Assembly: GCA_028278525.1 (NCBI GenBank)
Contig: JANQEE010000062.1
Span: 34,751-98,750, forward strand
Origin: Minwuiaceae bacterium
GTDB taxonomy: Bacteria; Pseudomonadota; Alphaproteobacteria; Minwuiales; Minwuiaceae
Direction of reading: 5' to 3'
DNA length: 64,000 nucleotides
Shown here: positions 26,068 through 33,443 of the stretch, one piece after another
Layout: every line of letters begins with the position of its first letter
How positions within the stretch are numbered: position 1 is the first letter of the stretch
The notes under the pieces: model-generated
The model's database searches: none
Told to the model about the DNA's origin: nothing
The model's input: only the letters and a program-made list of their open reading frames with translations
Program-made: the position numbers and the translations under genes

Positions 26068-26148
26068 CCGAGCCGACCCACTCCCCGTCCCAACCACCCC
26101 GAGGGTACCCTGTATGGGTGGTTGGGACGGGGGAGCGGGCCGGCTCGG
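26068..26148. repeat. Long palindrome, copy 2 of the two-copy element; probable bidirectional terminator
   Basis: The inner arms GTCCCAACCACCC and GGGTGGTTGGGAC and the loop motif AGGGTACCCT match copy 1 at 8271-8349, with GGGGGAGCGGG also shared. The outer stem is different, CCGAGCCG pairing with CGGCTCGG, and a further AAGGTT/AACCTT pair lies outside it. The stem has a few G-T type mismatches and one extra G. It occupies the gap between the convergent ends of the aminotransferase and lysS genes, so it may terminate both transcripts, although no long T-run is present. Confidence 0.85.
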
Positions 26149-26163
26149 AGAACCTTGGAAAAT

Positions 26164-27750
26164 CTATGCGGCGCTCAGGTCTTCGCCCTTCAGGGCGCGG
26201 CGGATCAGGGTCGCGGTTTCCGCGACGCCGTAAAGCGCCGCGAAGGAGCCGAAGCGTGGGCCCTGGCTCTGGCCGAGCAGGACCTCGTAGAGCGCCTTGA
26301 ACCAGTCGCGCAGCGGCTCGAACCCGTGCCGCTTGCCGATCTCATAGATCTCGAACTGGATATCCTCGGCGGCGGTGCCGGCGGCCATGCCTTCCAGGGT
26401 GGCCGCCAGCTCTTCCAGGGCGGCCCGTTCGGTGTCCGTCGGCGCGCGATAACTTTTGTTCGGCTTCACGAAATCCCGGTAGTAGGCGAGCGCATAGCCG
26501 ACCAGGCGGTCGAGCATCGGATGGTTCTCCGGGGTCGCGCCGGTGACGTAGCGCTCGATAAAGCCCCAGAGCACAGCCTTGTCTTCCGTGTTGCACACGC
26601 CGGCCAGGTTCATCAGGATCGCGAAGCTGATCGGCACATCCTCCTGCGGCGCGTTGCCGCCGTGGATGTGCCAGACCGGGTTGGCGAAGCGTTCCTTGCC
26701 GTCCTGCTCCCGGAACTTATTCAGAAACGTCAGGTATTCGTCGACCGTCTTCGGAATGATGTCGAAATAGAGGCGTTTGGCCTTGCGCGGCGACTGGTAA
26801 TTGAACAGCGCCAGGCTTTCCGGTGAGGCGTAGGTCAGCCATTCGTCGATGGTCAGGCCATTGCCCTTCGACTTGGAGATCTTCTCGCCCTTTTCGTCGC
26901 GGAACAGCTCGTAATGGAAGCCGTCCGGCGGGTCGGCGCCGAGGATCTTGCAGATCCGGCTGGAGTGCTTGACCGAGTCGATCAGGTCGCTGCCAGACAT
27001 TTCGTAATCGACGCCGAGCGCGTACCAGCGCATCGCCCAGTCCGGCTTCCATTGCAACTTGCAGTGACCACCGGTGACCGGCACTTCGGTCTTATTTCCA
27101 TCGCTGTCTTCATAGGTGACGGTGCCGGCATCCGCGTCGTGGGCGATGATCGGCACCTGCAGCACCTGGCCGGTCTTCGGACAGATCGGCAGAAACGGGC
27201 TATAGGTCGCGCGGCGTTCGTCGCGCAGCGTCGGCAGCATCACCGCCATGACATCGTCGTAGCATTCCAGCATGCGGCGCAGCGCATCGTCGAAGCGGCC
27301 GGAGCGGTAGCATTCCGTGGCGCTGTAGAATTCGTACTCGAAGCCGAAATCGTCGAGGAATGCCCGAAGCCTGGCGTTGTTGTGGTGCGCGAAGCTCTCG
27401 TGCGTGCCGAACGGGTCGGGGATGTCGGTCAACGGCTTGCCGAGATGCTGCGCCACCATCTGCCGGTTCGGGATGTTGTCGGGCACCTTGCGCAGACCGT
27501 CCATGTCGTCGGAGAAGGCGACAAGACGGGTCGGCACGTCGGACAGCACGGCGAAGGCGCGGCGCACCATGGTCGTGCGCATCACTTCGCCGAACGTGCC
27601 GATATGCGGCAGGCCGGACGGGCCGTAGCCGGTCTCGAACAGGACATGGCCTTTGTCGTTGCCACGTTTGTCCAAACGCGCGATCAGCTTTTCGGCTTCC
27701 TGGAAGGGCCACGCGCGGCTTTCGCGCGCGAGTTCCGCGTCCGACGCCAT
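26164..27750 (-). CDS. lysS: Lysine--tRNA ligase, class I
   Basis: Charges tRNA-Lys with lysine in the cytoplasm. The 528-aa protein has the class I Rossmann signatures PHIG (residues 48-51, HIGH-type) and KISKSKGN (KMSKS-type), and family motifs such as [14 protein letters not shown] and [16 protein letters not shown] [16 protein letters not shown]. Class I LysRS is the archaeal-type enzyme that replaces the common class II LysRS in most alphaproteobacteria. The symbol lysK is also used. It diverges from the DinG-like helicase gene across 85 bp. Confidence 0.97.
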   Translation of the reverse strand: MASDAELARESRAWPFQEAEKLIARLDKRGNDKGHVLFETGYGPSGLPHIGTFGEVMRTTMVRRAFAVLSDVPTRLVAFSDDMDGLRKVPDNIPNRQMVAQHLGKPLTDIPDPFGTHESFAHHNNARLRAFLDDFGFEYEFYSATECYRSGRFDDALRRMLECYDDVMAVMLPTLRDERRATYSPFLPICPKTGQVLQVPIIAHDADAGTVTYEDSDGNKTEVPVTGGHCKLQWKPDWAMRWYALGVDYEMSGSDLIDSVKHSSRICKILGADPPDGFHYELFRDEKGEKISKSKGNGLTIDEWLTYASPESLALFNYQSPRKAKRLYFDIIPKTVDEYLTFLNKFREQDGKERFANPVWHIHGGNAPQEDVPISFAILMNLAGVCNTEDKAVLWGFIERYVTGATPENHPMLDRLVGYALAYYRDFVKPNKSYRAPTDTERAALEELAATLEGMAAGTAAEDIQFEIYEIGKRHGFEPLRDWFKALYEVLLGQSQGPRFGSFAALYGVAETATLIRRALKGEDLSAA

Positions 27751-27835
27751 CTTTTTCTCTCCTCGAGGCTGCGCGGGCGGAACCTAGGCATAAGCTGTCG
27801 GTGCGTCAATCATTGGCCGCCGGTATACTCGCGCC

Positions 27836-30604
27836 ATGCCAAGCGATTCAGCCGCCTCCCCGCGACGCGTTCGCCTGCCGCAGGTGCCGGCGCTGGCGGT
27901 CGGCGGCGGCAGCGCCGCCTGGCTGACGCCGGATGGCGAGGTGCTGGAGATCGGCCCGGCGGAGGCTGGGCGGCTGGCGCGGGATGCCGCGCCGATGGTC
28001 TGTCATGCGCCGGCGACGGCGGCTCGGCTCGGCGTCAATCGCTTTCCGGCGCACGATTTGCTGGATCTGTTCGCGTTCGCCCGGCCGGCGCAGTTTTGCT
28101 TGCCGACCATCGCCGGACTGGCCGATGCGCTCGGGCTGGATCGACCGAACGACCGGACCGATGAAGCCATGCTGCTGGTCGCCGCGGCCGAGCGGCTGCT
28201 GACCGACCTGATGCGACAGAAGGGGAGGGAACGGGGCGATATAGCTGCGCTGGCGATGACGATGGCCCGCGCCGGTTGGCCGTGGGGTCCGGCGACGGTC
28301 GCGGCGCTTGGCGAAGCGACGGGCAAATCCGGCTCTTACGGCGGGCTGGATGTCTGGAACCGGCTTTCGGAATGGGACGACCGGGCTCCGCCGCCGCCGC
28401 CGGAAGACGCGCCGGTATCGCCGTCGGAGGCACGCGAGCGGTTGGGACGGCTGCTCGACTGCGGCTCGGAAGAAAGACCGTCTCAGGTCGCATTTACGGA
28501 AGCGGCTGCCGGCTCGTTCGCACCGCGAGAGCATGCCGGAGAGCCGCAGGTGGTGCTGGCGGAAGCCGGCACCGGGGTCGGTAAGACGCTCGGCTATATC
28601 GCGCCGGCCAGCGTTTGGGCGGAAAAGAACAGCGGCCCGGTCTGGCTCTCCACCTTCACCAAGAACCTGCAGCGGCAGATCGATCAGGAACTGGACCGGC
28701 TCTATCCCAACCCGGAGGAGAAGGCGCAGAAGGTCGTGGTGCGCAAGGGGCGGGAAAATTACCTCTGCCTGCTGAACGTGGAGGAGGCGACGCAGGGCGG
28801 CGCGGCGCGGCAGTCCGACCAGATCGCGCTCGGCCTGATGGCGCGCTGGGCGCGGGCAAGTCGCGACGGCGACATGGGCGGCGGCGACTTCCCGTCGTGG
28901 CTGTCCATGCTGTACGGATCGGTGCGCACGACGGGCCTGGCCGACCGGCGCGGCGAGTGCATCTATTCCGCCTGCCCGCATTACCGGAAATGCTTCATCG
29001 AGAAATCGCGGCACAAGGCCGAACGCGCTGAGATCGTGATCGCCAACCATGCTTTGGTGATGATCCGCGCCGCGTGGCATGTCGAACAGGCGGAGCTACC
29101 CCTCCGCTATGTGTTCGACGAAGGCCATCATCTGTTCGGCGCCGCCGACAGCGCGTTTTCCGCCAATATCTCCGGCCTGGAAACGGCAGACCTTCGGCGA
29201 TGGATCCGCGGCGGCGAAGGCGGACGGCGGAGCCGCGCCCGGGGCCTGGAAAAACGGATCGGCGATCTGGTCGCGGACAACGAGGAAGCCGAACGCGCCT
29301 TGAGCGCGGCGATTGCCGCAGCGGCCAGCCTGGCGGCGGAAGGCTGGCTGAAGCGTCTGGTCGAAGGCGAGCCGTTCGGCCCCACCGAACGGTTCCTCGC
29401 CCTGGTCCGCCAGCAGGTCTATGCGCGCGCGCCCGACCGGGAACGGACCTACGGGCTGGAGACGTCGACCGAGGAACCGGTGGCCGGCCTGCTGGAAGCG
29501 GCGACGGGGCTGGACCGTGCCCTGGGCGATCTGCTGGAACCGATAACCGCGCTGCAGAAGATCCTGATCCAAATGCTGGACGACGAAGCCGCGGACCTGG
29601 ATACGGCCAGCCGCGTCCGGGTCGAGGCCGCGGCCTCCGGCCTGGAGCGCCGGGCGCGGGTGCCGTTGCAGGCTTGGCGCGCCATGTTACGGGACCTGCA
29701 GGGCGAGACGCCCGAGCAGTTCGTCGACTGGTTCTCGGTCGACCGCATCGCCGGCAACGAAGCGGACGTCGGCTACCACCGGCATTGGGTCGATCCGACC
29801 CTGCCGTTCACAGAAACCGTGCTGCGCCCGGCGCACGGCGCGCTGATCACCTCGGCGACGCTGCTGGATCATTCGGACGGGGAGGCGGACGATTGGGCGG
29901 CGGCGGAAGTGCGCACCGGCGTGACGCATCTGATTCGGCCGGCTGCGCGGGTTTCGCTGCCGTCGCCATTCGACCATGCGGGACGAACCCGGGTGTTTGT
30001 GGTGACGGACGTCCGCCGCGATAATCCGGATCAGGTGGCGGCGGCCTATCGTGAGCTGTTCCTGGCCGCCGGCGGCGGCGCGCTCGGCCTGTTCACGGCG
30101 ATCTGGCGGTTGCGGGCGGTCCAGAAGCGTCTGGTGGAGCCGCTGGATACCGCCGGGCTGGCGCTTTACGCCCAGCATGTGGATGCGATCGACACCCCGA
30201 CGTTGGTCGATATCTTCCGCGCCGAAGAGGATTCCTGTCTGTTGGGGACGGACGCGGTACGCGACGGTGTCGATGTGCCGGGACGTTCGCTGCGCCTGAT
30301 CGTATTCGACCGGGTGCCCTGGCCGCGGCCCGACATCCTGCACCGCGCCCGCAAACAGCGGTTCGGGCGCAGCGCCTACGACGACATGCTGACCCGGCTT
30401 AAGCTTAAGCAGGCCTATGGCCGGCTGCTGCGGCGGGCGGAAGATGCCGGCGTCTTCGTCATGCTGGACGCCATGCTGCCGTCGCGGCTGCTGACCGCCT
30501 TTCCCGCCGATGTCGAGGTCAACCGCGTGGGATTGTCGGAAGCGGTGGCGGAAACCCGGGCTTTTTTGACCGATACCAAGGCTGCCGGGAGGGCGGCCAA
30601 TTAG
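27836..30604 (+). CDS. ATP-dependent DNA helicase, DinG/XPD family
   Basis: 922-aa superfamily 2 iron-sulfur helicase that unwinds DNA 5' to 3' in family members. Walker A is AGTGVGKT (near residue 242). The Fe-S cysteines lie in YLCLLNVEE and CIYSACPHYRKC, the DEAH-type box is DEGHHLF, and the C-terminal motifs LLGTDAVRDGVDVPG and QAYGRLLRR complete the helicase core. The first 120 residues resemble a degenerate DnaQ-type exonuclease layout (CHAPATAARLG, then DLLDLFAFARP), but motif I acidic residues are missing. No SOS box was seen upstream. A likely role is processing of R-loops or repair intermediates. Confidence 0.9.
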   Translation: MPSDSAASPRRVRLPQVPALAVGGGSAAWLTPDGEVLEIGPAEAGRLARDAAPMVCHAPATAARLGVNRFPAHDLLDLFAFARPAQFCLPTIAGLADALGLDRPNDRTDEAMLLVAAAERLLTDLMRQKGRERGDIAALAMTMARAGWPWGPATVAALGEATGKSGSYGGLDVWNRLSEWDDRAPPPPPEDAPVSPSEARERLGRLLDCGSEERPSQVAFTEAAAGSFAPREHAGEPQVVLAEAGTGVGKTLGYIAPASVWAEKNSGPVWLSTFTKNLQRQIDQELDRLYPNPEEKAQKVVVRKGRENYLCLLNVEEATQGGAARQSDQIALGLMARWARASRDGDMGGGDFPSWLSMLYGSVRTTGLADRRGECIYSACPHYRKCFIEKSRHKAERAEIVIANHALVMIRAAWHVEQAELPLRYVFDEGHHLFGAADSAFSANISGLETADLRRWIRGGEGGRRSRARGLEKRIGDLVADNEEAERALSAAIAAAASLAAEGWLKRLVEGEPFGPTERFLALVRQQVYARAPDRERTYGLETSTEEPVAGLLEAATGLDRALGDLLEPITALQKILIQMLDDEAADLDTASRVRVEAAASGLERRARVPLQAWRAMLRDLQGETPEQFVDWFSVDRIAGNEADVGYHRHWVDPTLPFTETVLRPAHGALITSATLLDHSDGEADDWAAAEVRTGVTHLIRPAARVSLPSPFDHAGRTRVFVVTDVRRDNPDQVAAAYRELFLAAGGGALGLFTAIWRLRAVQKRLVEPLDTAGLALYAQHVDAIDTPTLVDIFRAEEDSCLLGTDAVRDGVDVPGRSLRLIVFDRVPWPRPDILHRARKQRFGRSAYDDMLTRLKLKQAYGRLLRRAEDAGVFVMLDAMLPSRLLTAFPADVEVNRVGLSEAVAETRAFLTDTKAAGRAAN

Positions 30605-30666
30605 GCCTTGCGAGTGCGGGTCCGCCCCCCTACTGTGCCGACCCGCTCGTCAGAAGGGAAGCCCCG

Positions 30667-31080
30667 ATGGTTGCCACGATCAGTCACCACAACGCGTTAA
30701 TTTACACCATGGTTCTCGTCTCGGCCGCGGACCGCGACATGACCGATAATGAAATCGCCACCATCGGCGAGTCGATCCGGACCCTGCCGGTGTTTCGCGA
30801 TTACGACCTGGACCAACTGGGCGACGCGGCGGAGACCTGTGCCGAGATCCTGGATTCCGACGAGGGCCTGGATACGGTGCTGGGTCTTATCAAGGAAGGG
30901 CTTCCCCAAAAGCTGCGCGAGACGGCCTATTCGCTCGCCTGCGAAATCGCCGCGGCAGATGGCAAGCTCAGCCAGGAGGAACTGCGGCTGCTGGAGATCA
31001 TTCGCCACGAGTTGGAAGTCGGCCGACTGCCGGCGGCCGCGATCGAGCGGGGCGTGCGCGCCCGTTACGCGACGGTCTGA
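30667..31080 (+). CDS. TerB-like (tellurite resistance protein B fold) small protein
   Basis: 137-aa all-alpha cytoplasmic protein. The acidic metal-binding-like segments SAADRDMTDNEIATIG and EIAAADGKLSQEELRLLEII form the repeated pattern of the TerB/DjlA-like family. AAGGGA stands 10 nt before the ATG. No ter operon is present, so a tellurite role is not implied. It lies 62 bp after the helicase gene and may be co-transcribed with it. Confidence 0.78.
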   Translation: MVATISHHNALIYTMVLVSAADRDMTDNEIATIGESIRTLPVFRDYDLDQLGDAAETCAEILDSDEGLDTVLGLIKEGLPQKLRETAYSLACEIAAADGKLSQEELRLLEIIRHELEVGRLPAAAIERGVRARYATV

Positions 31081-31091
31081 TCGCCGCCCTC

Positions 31092-31709
31092 TTACAGTTC
31101 AGCCAAGAACCCGGCCGCCGCTTCGACGGCGTCCGTTATGTTGCCTTCGGCGGTGAAGCCGCTTTTCTTGCGCGGCTTCAGGTCGTGGTCGCCGTCCGGT
31201 AGCCAGGCGAGCCGGATTTTCGGCGACAGGTCGTAGCCGGCGACTTCGTCCCGGCCGCCGAACGGATCTCGTTCTCCCTGAAGAATCAGCGCCGGGGTTT
31301 GCAGCGCCGCCAAATGTGCCGTGCGCAGCGATTCCGGTTTGCCCGGCGGGTGGAACGGATAGCCGATACAGATAAGGCCGTGTGCGCCGACCTCGTCGGC
31401 GATCATGCTGGCCATGCGTCCGCCCATCGATTTGCCGCCGATCACCACCTTGCCGTCCAGCGCAGACACGGCGGCGCGCCAGCTTTCCAGCAGAACGGGC
31501 TGCCGGTCCGGCGGCCGCCTGCCGCCCTCGGCGCGGCGGCGCGCCATATAGGGAAATTCGAAGCGCGCCACGCGGTAGCCGGAATCGCCGAGCCGGGCGG
31601 CAAATTGCGCCATAAATGGGCTGTCCATCGGCGCGCCGGCGCCGTGAGCCAATATCACTGTCAGCTTCGCACCGGCCGGGCCGTCGAACAGGAATTCCGT
31701 GTCGCTCAT
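31092..31709 (-). CDS. Alpha/beta hydrolase (KANL3/Tex30-like, dienelactone-hydrolase superfamily)
   Basis: 205-aa cytoplasmic hydrolase. The opening strand LTVILAHGAGAPMDSPFM has the oxyanion-hole motif, the nucleophile Ser lies in VIGGKSMGGRMAS, the Asp region in LILQGERDPFGG, and the His in LPDGDHDLKPRKK. ATG 31709 fits the family N-terminus; a TTG 15 nt upstream is possible but overlaps a hairpin. The substrate is unknown. It lies 64 bp downstream of the peroxiredoxin gene, with a GC-rich hairpin between them, and converges with the TerB-like gene. Confidence 0.85.
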   Translation of the reverse strand: MSDTEFLFDGPAGAKLTVILAHGAGAPMDSPFMAQFAARLGDSGYRVARFEFPYMARRRAEGGRRPPDRQPVLLESWRAAVSALDGKVVIGGKSMGGRMASMIADEVGAHGLICIGYPFHPPGKPESLRTAHLAALQTPALILQGERDPFGGRDEVAGYDLSPKIRLAWLPDGDHDLKPRKKSGFTAEGNITDAVEAAAGFLAEL

Positions 31710-31723
31710 TGTCCTGATACTCA

Positions 31724-31747
31724 AGCGGCGGGCCGAGGCCCGCCGCT
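31724..31747 (-). terminator. GC-rich hairpin after the peroxiredoxin gene
   Basis: Perfect 10-bp stem, AGCGGCGGGC with GCCCGCCGCT around CGAG, in the 64 bp between the peroxiredoxin stop and the hydrolase start. No T-run follows, so it may be a weak terminator, an attenuator or an mRNA-end stabiliser. Confidence 0.45.
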
Positions 31748-31773
31748 AACGCACGCAAACGGACGCTTCGGAT

Positions 31774-32436
31774 TTACGCCGACGGGTCCGGCACGATCCG
31801 CAGGTAAGGCTTCGGCGCCTTCCAGCCGCCCGGGTACTTCTCTTTCGCCTGTTCGTCGGACACGGCGGGGACGATGATGACGTCTTCGCCCTTCTTCCAA
31901 TTGACCGGCGTCGCCACCTGGTGTTGCGCGGTCAATTGGCAGGAGTCCAGGACACGCAGGACTTCGTCGAAGTTGCGGCCGGTGCTCATCGGATAGGTGA
32001 GCGAAAGCTTGATCTTCTTATCCGGCCCGACCAGGAAGACGGTGCGCACCGTCGCGTTGTTCACCGCCGTCCGGCCCTCGGACGTATCGCCCTCGTCCGC
32101 CGGCAGCATTTCGTACAGTTTGGCGACTTTCAGCTCCGGATCGCCGATCATCGGGTAGTTGACGGTGTGGCCCTGGGTCTCCTCGATATCCACGGCCCAT
32201 TTGGCGTGGTTGTCGACCGGGTCGACGCTCAGCCCGATGATCTTGCAGTTCCGTTTGTCGAATTCCGGCTTCAGGCCGGCCATGTAGCCGAGCTCGGTGG
32301 TGCAAACCGGCGTGAAATCCTTCGGATGAGAAAACAGGATGGCCCAGCCGTCACCGATCCAGTCGTGGAAATTGATTGTTCCTTCGGTGGTTTCCGCCGT
32401 GAAATTCGGCGCCTCGTCGTTGATGCGTAGTGTCAT
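31774..32436 (-). CDS. 1-Cys peroxiredoxin (Prx6 family)
   Basis: 220-aa thiol peroxidase that reduces hydrogen peroxide and organic hydroperoxides. The peroxidatic Cys45 is in HPKDFTPVCTTELG. The long C-terminal domain with VATPVNWKKGEDVIIVPAV and PYLRIVPDPS is specific to the Prx6 subfamily, as is the absence of a resolving cysteine at the usual 2-Cys position. The protein is predicted cytosolic. Its start faces the hydroxylase gene across about 200 bp; an OxyR-type site was not recognised. Confidence 0.93.
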   Translation of the reverse strand: MTLRINDEAPNFTAETTEGTINFHDWIGDGWAILFSHPKDFTPVCTTELGYMAGLKPEFDKRNCKIIGLSVDPVDNHAKWAVDIEETQGHTVNYPMIGDPELKVAKLYEMLPADEGDTSEGRTAVNNATVRTVFLVGPDKKIKLSLTYPMSTGRNFDEVLRVLDSCQLTAQHQVATPVNWKKGEDVIIVPAVSDEQAKEKYPGGWKAPKPYLRIVPDPSA

Positions 32437-32516
32437 GGATTGCCTCCGGTTGACATGCAGACATGCGATTATCGAGTGGCAGCCGACATCGCCAAGTCTT
32501 GCTTGCCGATGCGGGC

Positions 32517-32562
32517 TTGGACATGTGAACTACCTACCTATAGTCAAAAGGTAGGTAGGTAG
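32517..32562 (+). promoter_or_regulatory. Predicted promoter with overlapping operator for the hydroxylase gene
   Basis: A -35 TTGGAC (32517-32522) and a -10 TATAGT (32539-32544), 16 bp apart, face the hydroxylase gene. Inverted arms CTACCTACCT (32530-32539) and AGGTAGGTAG (32549-32558) straddle the -10, and the GTAG repeat continues to 32562. Such placement is typical of a repressor site; TACCTACC-like arms are seen in some TetR-family operators. No regulator gene is adjacent. Confidence 0.5.
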
Positions 32563-32639
32563 ACTAAGCCAGTCAATCCGACGCCATTGTGACGAAAGCC
32601 ACGTGGCCCGTAGGCGGACGACCTGTTGGGCGGAAACCG

Positions 32640-33443
32640 ATGGATACGTTCCTGCTTAGCCATGAATCTGTTATCAGGGTTCTCGTGTTTTTCAGCATAC
32701 TGGCCGCCATGGCCGCGGCAGAACTGGTAATCCCGTGCCGCCGGCTTGTCGCGCCGAAGGCGCTTCGGTGGTTCAACAACCTGACGCTGACGGCACTCAA
32801 CACGGTGCTGCTTCGCTTGCTGTTTCCGACACTGGCGATCGGCATGGCGGCCATTGCCGCCGAGCGGGGGTGGGGCCTGTTCAATCTTGTCGCCCTGCCG
32901 TCGTGGCTGGAGGTTCTCGCGGCCGCAATGGCGCTCGACCTCGCGATCTATCTCCAGCATGTGCTATTTCACAAGGTGCCGGTGCTGTGGCGTTTGCACC
33001 GGATGCATCACGCGGACCTGGATATAGACGTTACGACCGGCGCCCGGTTCCATCCGATCGAGATCGTGCTGTCCATGCTGATAAAGCTCGCGGTCGTGAC
33101 GGTGCTGGGCGCGCCGCCGCTTGCCGTGTTGATCTTCGAACTGCTTCTGAACGGTGTCGCCATGTTCAACCACGGCAACATCGCGCTGCCCACGGCGGTC
33201 GACCGTTTGCTGCGGTTGGCCGTGGTCACGCCAGACATGCACCGCGTGCATCATTCCGCGATCCGGCGCGAGACCGACTCCAATTACGGCTTCAATCTGC
33301 CGTGGTGGGACCGACTGTTCGGCACGTACCGCGACCAGCCGGAACTTGGCCACCAAGGCATGACCATCGGTGTCGCAGCCTACCAGCAACCGGTACGGCA
33401 AAGTCTTTGGTGGATGCTGATCCTGCCGTTTCGTCGCAGCTAG
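32640..33443 (+). CDS. Sterol desaturase / fatty acid hydroxylase superfamily membrane protein
   Basis: 267-aa integral membrane di-iron protein. Histidine clusters LQHVLFHKVP, LHRMHHAD and MHRVHHS (with NHGN between) are those of the fatty-acid hydroxylase superfamily, and NYGFNLPWWDRLFGTY is its usual C-terminal motif. ATG 32640 is chosen over 32589 because it is preceded by GGCGGA and begins a hydrophobic N-terminus. The substrate may be a lipid or carotenoid. Its TAG stop overlaps that of the convergent phoX-like gene in a shared CTAG. Confidence 0.85.
   Translation: MDTFLLSHESVIRVLVFFSILAAMAAAELVIPCRRLVAPKALRWFNNLTLTALNTVLLRLLFPTLAIGMAAIAAERGWGLFNLVALPSWLEVLAAAMALDLAIYLQHVLFHKVPVLWRLHRMHHADLDIDVTTGARFHPIEIVLSMLIKLAVVTVLGAPPLAVLIFELLLNGVAMFNHGNIALPTAVDRLLRLAVVTPDMHRVHHSAIRRETDSNYGFNLPWWDRLFGTYRDQPELGHQGMTIGVAAYQQPVRQSLWWMLILPFRRS

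Noticed and set aside
27751..27835. Search for an alphaproteobacterial SOS box before the DinG-type helicase
   Set aside because: No GAAC-N7-GAAC or GTTC-N7-GTTC pair was found in the gap.
30667..31080. TerB-like gene taken as evidence of a tellurite-resistance island
   Set aside because: No terC, terD or terZ-like genes are present, and the surroundings are ordinary chromosomal genes.
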